Positions 28,528 through 34,373 of a stretch of 34,373 nt of DNA are shown here, piece after piece. The DNA lies in the NCBI GenBank assembly GCA_001512435.1, contig LFRS01000053.1, forward strand, positions 4,491 to 38,863, written 5' to 3'. Made by a program: the position numbers and the translations under genes. Below the pieces are notes generated by a model. That model searched no databases. It saw only the letters and a list, made by a program, of their open reading frames with translations, and had not been told where the DNA came from. Position 1 is the first letter of the stretch. Each line of letters begins with the position of its first letter. The stretch comes from Halothermothrix sp. DTU029. GTDB taxonomy: Bacteria; Bacillota; Halanaerobiia; Halanaerobiales; DTU029.

Positions 28528-30267
28528 TTAGAGGGTATAGCCAAAACCAAGAATGGTGAAACACTTATCTTCATCACCAGGAGCCATCTTAATCTCTATC
28601 TCATGTTCCCTGGCTTCCTCTTCTTGATATAAAATTACAGCATTACAATGGGTCCAGTTATTAATATGAGGATCAGCAGTCAGGACATATTCCCCATCTA
28701 CATAAATCTCTGCCTTGCCAAATTCACTGTTCCCTGAATCCTTAAAGACCAGCATCAGGCCTCTGCTAATGATAGTCATCTTAAAGCTTTCTGTACCAGA
28801 TGAAGGAGTACGCATCCAGTTATAGGGGAACTGGGCTGTTCCATGGGAATCAAGATCCATCTCTACCAGCTGTAAATCCTGGTCTCTTTCCTTAAAACCA
28901 CCCTCAGCTATACTGGCTACATGAGTATTAGTCTCTCTATCCAGGAGGAGAATATCTTTATAATAATTGCCAATTGCCGGTTCCTGATCAAGTATAATAT
29001 CTTCTTCAGCTATTGGGTCTTTACTGGTCTCGGCAAAGAGATAGGCCAGACAGTCTGCCATAATCCTATGGCCATCATTGGTCGGATGATAAATATCATA
29101 GAAAAACTGCCTTTTAGAGATAATATTCCCCTCTTCTTTAGATAGACGGAATTGCCCTACTACAGCATCCTTTACACTTACCATAGGCAAATTATAGTGT
29201 TCTCCCACAGGAGCAAGCCTGTCCTGCAGGTTCCAATCATTTTCAAAAACACTGAATAAGAGAATTACTGCCGGTTTATTTTCTGCTTCTAAAATCTTTA
29301 AAACCAGGCTTTCATAACAAACTCCCCTGGTCTCATCACCAGCATCGTTTACGGCAAATTCCACAATAACAATATCTGGTTCCACTTGTCCATCCCTTAA
29401 AATATCCCGCTCATAGCGGATAATACCTAGTTGTGAAGGGGTGCCACCAACACCGGCTTTAATATAATGAATATTATCCCCCCCATTCCTGCCAAACATC
29501 TCTTTAAATCTCAAATAAGACTGGTAAGCATAACAATTGGTATTGATGGGCTTGGCCCCTGCCCCCTGGGTAATGGAGCCACCTATATAAGCTATGTATA
29601 CATCTTCACCTCTTGCGGCTTTTTCCATAGCCTTTTTCAAGCGCCAGTTATTACCCTTATGTAATAATGATTTAGCTATCATTTTTTTATACTCTTCTGA
29701 AGCAAAATCAACCAGTGGGTCAACAATTAAGTCCTCCACCTCATAGCCGTCATTTAGATAAAACTTAACTGTAGCTTTACCTATCTGGCCAACCTGATCA
29801 AATTCAAAAGCAAATTTACCCAGGATATCATCATCTGAAGACCATTCATAATCTGCCAGTTCTATAAGAACTTCCCTGCCATCAGCCGGGCAGGGAACCC
29901 GCAATGTCGTTCCACTTTCATACTTATTGCTTTTTCCCCAGTTCTGTAAAACAAAATTCACTTCTTTTATACTATCATCACTAGCCTGTATGGATACACC
30001 AATACTGTGGACTAATTGATGGAATCCAGCACAGCTTTCCAGCAGCTGTAATATTTCTTCATCAGTTACTCCCCCTATAAACTCTGCTGCATTTCTTATC
30101 CGTCCTTCCAGGTAGATCTCCTCTGAAGGTTTGCCTTCATTCCTGCTGCTTGCTTCAATATCAGTATCCAGCATCAGGTATATACAGCTCCGCTTCTCAA
30201 CAGGGTCCTTTGGTGCCACAGGCCCCCTGCCCTTTTTTTCCTCATTTAATGTCTTATTCTTTTTCAC
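28528..30267 (-). CDS. SGNH/GDSL-type hydrolase with an extra N-terminal domain, no signal peptide
   Basis: A 579-aa paralogue of the secreted hydrolase downstream. From about residue 186 (VDFASEEY) to the end the two align throughout, with identical runs such as INTNCYAYQSYLRFKEMFG. Catalytic blocks are intact: IGGSITQGAG, AGVGGTPSQLG, EFAVNDAGDETRG, DIYHPTNDGHRI. In place of a signal peptide there are about 185 extra residues: a charged start (MKKNKTLNEEKKGRGP), a helical stretch with VTDEEILQLLES, and a beta-rich part (IKEVNFVLQNWGKSNKYESGTTLRVPC...KATVKFYLNDGYEVEDLIV) that looks like a carbohydrate- or ligand-binding sandwich. I cannot assign the domain. It is probably intracellular or non-classically exported. 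The start is GTG with GGGAGGA about 10 bases upstream. Confidence 0.82.
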   Translation of the reverse strand: MKKNKTLNEEKKGRGPVAPKDPVEKRSCIYLMLDTDIEASSRNEGKPSEEIYLEGRIRNAAEFIGGVTDEEILQLLESCAGFHQLVHSIGVSIQASDDSIKEVNFVLQNWGKSNKYESGTTLRVPCPADGREVLIELADYEWSSDDDILGKFAFEFDQVGQIGKATVKFYLNDGYEVEDLIVDPLVDFASEEYKKMIAKSLLHKGNNWRLKKAMEKAARGEDVYIAYIGGSITQGAGAKPINTNCYAYQSYLRFKEMFGRNGGDNIHYIKAGVGGTPSQLGIIRYERDILRDGQVEPDIVIVEFAVNDAGDETRGVCYESLVLKILEAENKPAVILLFSVFENDWNLQDRLAPVGEHYNLPMVSVKDAVVGQFRLSKEEGNIISKRQFFYDIYHPTNDGHRIMADCLAYLFAETSKDPIAEEDIILDQEPAIGNYYKDILLLDRETNTHVASIAEGGFKERDQDLQLVEMDLDSHGTAQFPYNWMRTPSSGTESFKMTIISRGLMLVFKDSGNSEFGKAEIYVDGEYVLTADPHINNWTHCNAVILYQEEEAREHEIEIKMAPGDEDKCFTILGFGYTL

Positions 30268-30363
30268 CTTTACCGTCCTCCCTATATACTATATATCTTT
30301 TATAGCTTTATTTATCCTAATATATCCAGGAGCTTTCATAAAAACAGAGCTTAAATTTTAATA

Positions 30364-31095
30364 TCAACCAGGACACTCAGCTAAACGAGCCACTTTTATT
30401 ACCCGTAGGTAATCCTCCAATTGCTCTCTGTTTACTTCCATTTCCTTTAAGTACAGGTCTGTCAAGGCCCTCCTAAATTGCAGCAAGAGATCCTTATTCT
30501 CTGCCCCTGCAGGAATGGGGGCCTCTTCCAATAAAAATACAGTCCTGGCTACATCATACAAAAAGGGTCCCTGACATATATTCATAAAATCTATAACAAT
30601 AGGCACTCCTTCAGAGATGAAAATATTCCCTGGATGAAAATCCCCATGGCAGAGAATATTGCCATTCTGGAGTTTTTCCAGTAATTCCAGTATTTCTTTC
30701 CTGTTATTGACCTGCTTTGCCGGAATATTTAAGAGATTGTTTCTTAAAAAATCCTTATAATCAGGCAGTTTGTTGCCTTTATTACGAAGAATCTGCTTAT
30801 GTAAAGTAGCCATATATTCAGCACATTTCTTTAAATCACCGGTTTTTATAACCCACTCCAGTAAGGATTGGCCTTTTACTCGCTCATAGATGATGCCATA
30901 CTGTTTTCCAAAGGTATAGAGCCCATATACTCCCGGTTTTGCAAAATCTAAACCAGCTATGGCCCTGGCATTATATAATTCCTTTTCTATGGCTTCCCTG
31001 GGATATCCTTTATGAAAAAGCTTTAGTACCTTATTATCCTTCCACTCATAGACCTTTGCCGTTAGCCCTGTTCCAATTAATTTCCCGTAGTCCAT
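30364..31095 (-). CDS. Small APH/choline-kinase-like phosphotransferase
   Basis: A 243-aa protein with an aminoglycoside-phosphotransferase-type kinase fold. It shows a nucleotide-binding start (KLIGTGLTAKVYEWKDNKVLKLF), the Brenner catalytic motif CHGDFHPGNIF (about 150-160) and the metal-binding VIDFMNICQGPFLYDVARTVFLL. It is shorter than true aminoglycoside kinases and no antibiotic substrate is implied; sugar, amino-alcohol or small-molecule kinase roles are all possible. I chose the ATG at 31095 because GGTGAT lies 4 bases before it; the track starts at an in-frame GTG inside that sequence. It follows arcC by 137 bases, with a hairpin between. Confidence 0.8.
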   Translation of the reverse strand: MDYGKLIGTGLTAKVYEWKDNKVLKLFHKGYPREAIEKELYNARAIAGLDFAKPGVYGLYTFGKQYGIIYERVKGQSLLEWVIKTGDLKKCAEYMATLHKQILRNKGNKLPDYKDFLRNNLLNIPAKQVNNRKEILELLEKLQNGNILCHGDFHPGNIFISEGVPIVIDFMNICQGPFLYDVARTVFLLEEAPIPAGAENKDLLLQFRRALTDLYLKEMEVNREQLEDYLRVIKVARLAECPG

Positions 31096-31163
31096 TTTCA
31101 TCACCTGTAATTTTAGATCTAATTTATATTTTGTTAAACCTTAATTATCTGCTTTCTTTTTAC

Positions 31164-31197
31164 AAAAAACTACTTTTAGCCAGGATAATGCCTGGCT
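31164..31197 (-). terminator. Probable terminator after arcC
   Basis: A 7-bp stem (agccagg / cctggct, 6-nt loop, 31178-31197) lies 36 bases past the arcC stop. The minus strand continues AAAAGTAGTTTTTT, so the T-run begins 8 bases after the stem, which weakens the call. Confidence 0.5.
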
Positions 31198-31232
31198 CGA
31201 TATGATAATTTCCTGCTTTTTAATAATACAGG

Positions 31233-32165
31233 TCAGGATAAAATCCAGGTACCGGTTTTACCTTTCAGGCCATCTATTGCTTTATCCAGAGAGGTTATTA
31301 ATGTTTTTCTTCCAGGCCTGGAAGAGGTAAAGGCCAGGCCAGCCTTTATCTTGGGAAGCATTGAACCTTCTGCAAACTCCCCTGCCTCAATATATTTTTC
31401 TGCTTCTTCTATTGACAATTGATCCAGCCATTTTTCTTCCGGCTTTCCATAGTTGATAGCTACTTTTTCAACAGCAGTTAATATAATCAAGGTATCAGCA
31501 TCTACCTGTTCAGCCAGTTTGGCTGAACTGAGATCCTTGTCAATTACAGCAGAAATCCCCGATATTTCCCTGTCCTCTTCAACTACCGGAATACCCCCTC
31601 CACCGATTGCTATTACTACATGGCCTGCCGCGAGGAGTAATTTAATGGACTCCAATTCTAAAATTTCTCTTGGTTCAGGTGAGGGAACTACCCTTCTATA
31701 GCCTCTGCCGGCATCCTCTTTCATGACAAAGCCTTTAGTCCTCATCCTCTCTGCTTCCTCACTACTATAAAATGCCCCTACCGGTTTTGTTGGATTTTGA
31801 AAGGCAGGATCATTCTGATCAACCAGAACCTGTGTTACAAGAGTGACTACAGGTATACTAAAACCCCTGGCTCTTAATTCATTTTGCAGGGCATTTTGCA
31901 GGTGGAAACCAATATAACCCTGGCTCATTGCCCCACATTCAGCAAAGGGCATCTCCGGGATATCTGTATTGTTTTTAGAGGCTATATCCATAGCCAGATT
32001 AATCATCCCTACCTGAGGACCATTACCATGAGTTATGACCAGTTGATAGCCTTCTGCTATTAAGTCAACAATATTTTGGGCTGTATTACGAACTGCCTCC
32101 TTCTGTGATTCGGGATCATTCCCCAGGGCATTTCCTCCCAGAGCTATAACTATCTTTTCTTTCAT
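31233..32165 (-). CDS. arcC: Carbamate kinase
   Basis: Transfers phosphate between carbamoyl phosphate and ADP, normally the ATP-making step of arginine or purine/allantoin fermentation. The 310-aa length is standard. Motifs of the amino-acid-kinase fold are clear: VIALGGNALG at the start, ITHGNGPQVGMI, CGAMSQGYIGFHLQNAL, AIGGGGIPVVEE, AVIDKDLSSAKLAEQVDADTLIILT, and EGSMLPKIKAGLAF. RBS GGGGGA. Neither arginine deiminase nor ornithine carbamoyltransferase is next to it, so the source of carbamoyl phosphate is not visible in this window. Confidence 0.96.
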   Translation of the reverse strand: MKEKIVIALGGNALGNDPESQKEAVRNTAQNIVDLIAEGYQLVITHGNGPQVGMINLAMDIASKNNTDIPEMPFAECGAMSQGYIGFHLQNALQNELRARGFSIPVVTLVTQVLVDQNDPAFQNPTKPVGAFYSSEEAERMRTKGFVMKEDAGRGYRRVVPSPEPREILELESIKLLLAAGHVVIAIGGGGIPVVEEDREISGISAVIDKDLSSAKLAEQVDADTLIILTAVEKVAINYGKPEEKWLDQLSIEEAEKYIEAGEFAEGSMLPKIKAGLAFTSSRPGRKTLITSLDKAIDGLKGKTGTWILS

Positions 32166-32541
32166 AAATAATCCCCCTGATCCATTAGAATAATTTTTCT
32201 TTTTTGTAATAATAAAAAAGACAATATATGCTAATTGTCAGCAACAGAAATCATTATTCTTTTATAATTCGCCAAACAGTAAATATCTCCTTTTTAATAC
32301 CAGCTATGATTTTTATCCTGAATTATTTATTTCTATATCTCCTGAGCTGTCTTATTTGGTCTTCCCTATAGGGTTTAGATATGGTTTAATTATGTTTTTT
32401 TATATAATTATTTTATATGTTTTATAAATACACTTAATCTCACTAGATCTAAAATAAAAAAGAGCCTGTACTTGTTCCTGGCCCTTTAAAATAGTCTTTT
32501 TCTTTATTAATAGTTTTCTTGTCTCTATTTTATTTTGTTTC
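32166..32541. other. 376-base AT-rich intergenic region
   Basis: Lies between the PHP gene and arcC. It contains the terminator at 32455-32484 and should hold the arcC promoter. I see no confident -35/-10 pair, riboswitch or small gene. Very AT-rich around 32380-32440. Confidence 0.5.
32455..32484 (-). terminator. Probable terminator after the PHP-domain gene
   Basis: On the minus strand a 5-bp stem with one G-U pair (GGGCC / GGCTC, 13-nt loop) is followed directly by six T's and more T-rich sequence. It lies about 57 bases past the PHP gene stop. The stem is short, so confidence is moderate. Confidence 0.6.
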
Positions 32542-33288
32542 TTATTTGACAATATTCACTATCCGCTCCCAGGGCAAAGCCAGTTTTTCCACTAACTCCA
32601 AGGCTTTCTCAAAATTACCCACCTCTTCTGCTCCATGGGCATCACTATTAATGATAAATTTTACCTCTGTCCTGGCTGCTGCCTCTATAAAAGCCCTCAG
32701 TTCTTCCACATGACGGGCATTTATCTCCAGCAAGGTTCCCCTTTCTGCACAGGCCTCTGCCAACTTATAAGTATCTATATCTATTCCATAACCAGGATGA
32801 GTTATAAAGTCAATCTTATATCTCTTAACTGCCTTGATAAGAATCTCTGTATTCTCTTTGCGTATTTCTTTTCTTTTGCCTGGAAACCACTTATAGATAA
32901 ACCTGTTCTTTAAAATAATATCCTGAAAAGAAGAGAAATCAGGGGGATAGATTAAAAGGTGAAAACCAGCAGCCACAATATCTAAATCTGCCAGTATCTC
33001 TTCCGGGACATCCAGTTCTCCTTCCCGGTTGATTATATTTGCTTCAACACCACTGTATAACTTTATTCCGGGATACTTTTGCTGTAAAGCTTTTATTTCC
33101 CTTTTAATGACCAAAAGTTCAGAGGCGGACCTTACTCCCAGCCGGATAAAATTCCAGGACCCTGGCCCATGATCGGTAATGGCCAGTTCCTTCAAACCCC
33201 TGGCCAGGGCTGCCTGTATATTTTCCTCTATATTTCCCTTGCCATGACTATATTGGGAATGGGTATGGTAATCACCATAACATCTCAT
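32542..33288 (-). CDS. PHP-domain phosphoesterase
   Basis: A 248-aa metal-dependent phosphoesterase of the PHP superfamily (relatives include YcdX, histidinol phosphatase HisK and the PHP part of PolX). Metal ligands: DYHTHSQYSHG (7-17), ITDHGPG (about 38-44), SGVEANI, AGFHLLIYPP, ITHPGYGIDI, LEINARH and NSDAHGAEE. The first 8 residues already enter the active-site motif, so this is the complete domain alone. Substrate unknown. The ATG overlaps the stop of the upstream membrane protein (TAATG), so the two are translationally coupled. Confidence 0.9.
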   Translation of the reverse strand: MRCYGDYHTHSQYSHGKGNIEENIQAALARGLKELAITDHGPGSWNFIRLGVRSASELLVIKREIKALQQKYPGIKLYSGVEANIINREGELDVPEEILADLDIVAAGFHLLIYPPDFSSFQDIILKNRFIYKWFPGKRKEIRKENTEILIKAVKRYKIDFITHPGYGIDIDTYKLAEACAERGTLLEINARHVEELRAFIEAAARTEVKFIINSDAHGAEEVGNFEKALELVEKLALPWERIVNIVK

Positions 33289-34100
33289 TAGAGCAAGATC
33301 CCCATTCTGGAAGCCAGTATCCCCAGGATCATGGAGAAATAAACCAGTTCAAAGGCAGGTACTTTTCCAGGCTGGCGGAAGAAAAGAAAAAGAATAGCAA
33401 ATAACAATAAGGCAGAAAAAATACCATAAGGTAATAAGAGACTGGCAGCATAAGTAGTCATAAATATAACCAGTAGTGAAAGGACAAAATAAAGCCTGTC
33501 CTTCTGAAAAAGAAAAGATTTGAATTCCCACTGGTTTTTTGTAAAAAGGTTTATAAGATATGTACCCCCTAGCCAGAGGGGAAGGGTCAGAAAACTACCC
33601 ATTAAACCTGTCAGAGAACAGAGCAATACCAGCAGAGATTCAAAGATCTCCTTATTACTAGCTTTACTTTTTAATAATAAACGAAATCTGATTAAAAAAA
33701 TTAAAAGTCCTGCAATAGTCAGCAAGCCCCCTGCAATATTTAACTCATTCAAGAGCTTAACAGGGACCAGTCCCAATAAAAGTCTCCAGACTGGTGTCAT
33801 CAGGAGAGAAAGAAAAGCCATTAAAAAATAGGCAGTCTTCTTCTTGCCTGAGCCCAGGACATAGCCAGCCTGAATCAAATAGGCCAATGACCAGAGGTAC
33901 AAAAATATCAATTCCATATTTATATTTCCGGTCAGAATAAGCAGCAAAACTGTAGTAATACCGATAAATAAAGAACCTGGACCTATACCCCAGGTTAATC
34001 CGGTCAAGCCTGCCACTACTGGACCAAGGCTGAAATTCCCTGAAACTACTGTTATTAAAGGCAGCAGAATAAAAATATTGCTTGCTTTCTTCCAATTCAT
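33288..34100 (-). CDS. Polytopic membrane protein of unknown function
   Basis: I do not recognise this 270-aa protein. It is almost wholly hydrophobic with roughly eight to nine predicted membrane segments and short loops (e.g. ITVVSGNFSLGPVVAGLTGLTWG near the start, FFRQPGKVPAFELVYFSMILG at the end). It could be a small transporter or permease-like protein. I use the ATG at 34100, 7 bases from GGGAGG; the track start lies seven codons earlier without a good ribosome site. Its stop overlaps the PHP gene start, which suggests a shared task. Confidence 0.75.
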   Translation of the reverse strand: MNWKKASNIFILLPLITVVSGNFSLGPVVAGLTGLTWGIGPGSLFIGITTVLLLILTGNINMELIFLYLWSLAYLIQAGYVLGSGKKKTAYFLMAFLSLLMTPVWRLLLGLVPVKLLNELNIAGGLLTIAGLLIFLIRFRLLLKSKASNKEIFESLLVLLCSLTGLMGSFLTLPLWLGGTYLINLFTKNQWEFKSFLFQKDRLYFVLSLLVIFMTTYAASLLLPYGIFSALLLFAILFLFFRQPGKVPAFELVYFSMILGILASRMGILL

Positions 34101-34163
34101 TTTCAAGCCTCCCTGGCTCATTGATTTTATCAGCTACTTATATTATTACCAGCCAGGGAATTT

Positions 34164-34373
34164 TTATACTAAATAATAGGGCCAGGCCCTTTCCAGGAAG
34201 GCCTTTTCCGGGTTTTTCATTATTTTCAGGAAGCTTAATTTATCAACCTTTACCCGTTCCGGCCCATATAATACAGCTGGATTATTGTCCATTTCCTCTA
34301 TAGTGGCCAGGCCCAAGGCATTATTAAGGGAATAAAATTTCCTATAGCCCGGCTTGTCCTCAGGAATTGCCAG
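34164..34373 (-). CDS. C-terminal end of an unknown protein, cut by the window edge
   Basis: An open frame runs from the window edge to TAA at 34164-34166 and encodes the last 69 residues of a protein (LAIPEDKPGYRKFYSLNNAL ... AFLERAWPYYLV). It is missing from the ORF track because no start codon is inside the window. Codon use and composition look like real coding sequence. It is soluble in character, with no known motif visible. It is 63 bases upstream of the membrane protein start, probably the same transcript. Confidence 0.65.
   Translation of the reverse strand: MAIPEDKPGYRKFYSLNNALGLATIEEMDNNPAVLYGPERVKVDKLSFLKIMKNPEKAFLERAWPYYLV

Noticed and set aside
30364-31095. Aminoglycoside resistance gene
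   Set aside because: The APH-type fold is shared by many small-molecule kinases; the protein is short and nothing in its context points to antibiotic modification.
33757-34095. Minus-strand 112-aa ORF
   Set aside because: It is an alternative frame inside the polytopic membrane protein, which has the better ribosome site and hydrophobic pattern.

Overview
The window reads as a stretch of core chromosome from a low-GC, Firmicutes-type anaerobe, with every recognised gene on the minus strand. The gene order (rapZ-yvcK-whiA, cggR-gap-pgk-tpiA-gpmI-eno, secG, rnr-smpB-ssrA) is typical of Firmicutes. The same window also encodes a secretin, which is an outer-membrane channel. Together these suggest a diderm Firmicute, with Halanaerobiales the best guess. 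The taxonomic placement is inference, not something the sequence proves.

Layout in transcription order (high to low coordinates): the C-terminal end of an unknown protein; a polytopic membrane protein overlapping a PHP-domain phosphoesterase; a solitary carbamate kinase; a small APH-like kinase; two closely related SGNH hydrolases on either side of a KtrB-KtrA potassium uptake pair; a small membrane protein; a lipid kinase; rapZ-yvcK-whiA; the glycolytic operon cggR-gap-pgk-tpiA-gpmI-eno, with a clear CggR-type operator and candidate internal promoters before gap and tpiA; tandem terminators; a seven-gene envelope module (about 4.3-11.9 kb); then secG, an HD-domain protein, rnr, smpB and the tmRNA gene ssrA.

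The most interesting part is the envelope module, which lies between eno and secG, genes that are often neighbours in Firmicutes. It encodes a short secretin, a secreted beta-rich protein that may be a beta-barrel, three small secreted proteins sharing two sequence signatures, a large secreted protein built from a duplicated pair of Ig-like domains (resembling WxL-interacting DUF916/DUF3324 or PapD-like chaperones), and a BTAD-family regulator. No usher, sortase, secretion ATPase or pilin-assembly gene is present. I infer a surface structure or secreted polymer whose subunits are handled by the duplicated Ig protein and pass through, or attach to, the secretin. This is a hypothesis.

The remaining genes form familiar functional groups: central glycolysis under a sugar-phosphate-responsive repressor, carbon and cell-wall regulation (YvcK, RapZ, WhiA), potassium homeostasis (KtrAB), protein export (SecG) and ribosome rescue (SmpB, tmRNA, RNase R). 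Many ORF-track starts are too long. I moved them to starts with well-spaced Shine-Dalgarno sequences, and several of these are GTG or TTG.
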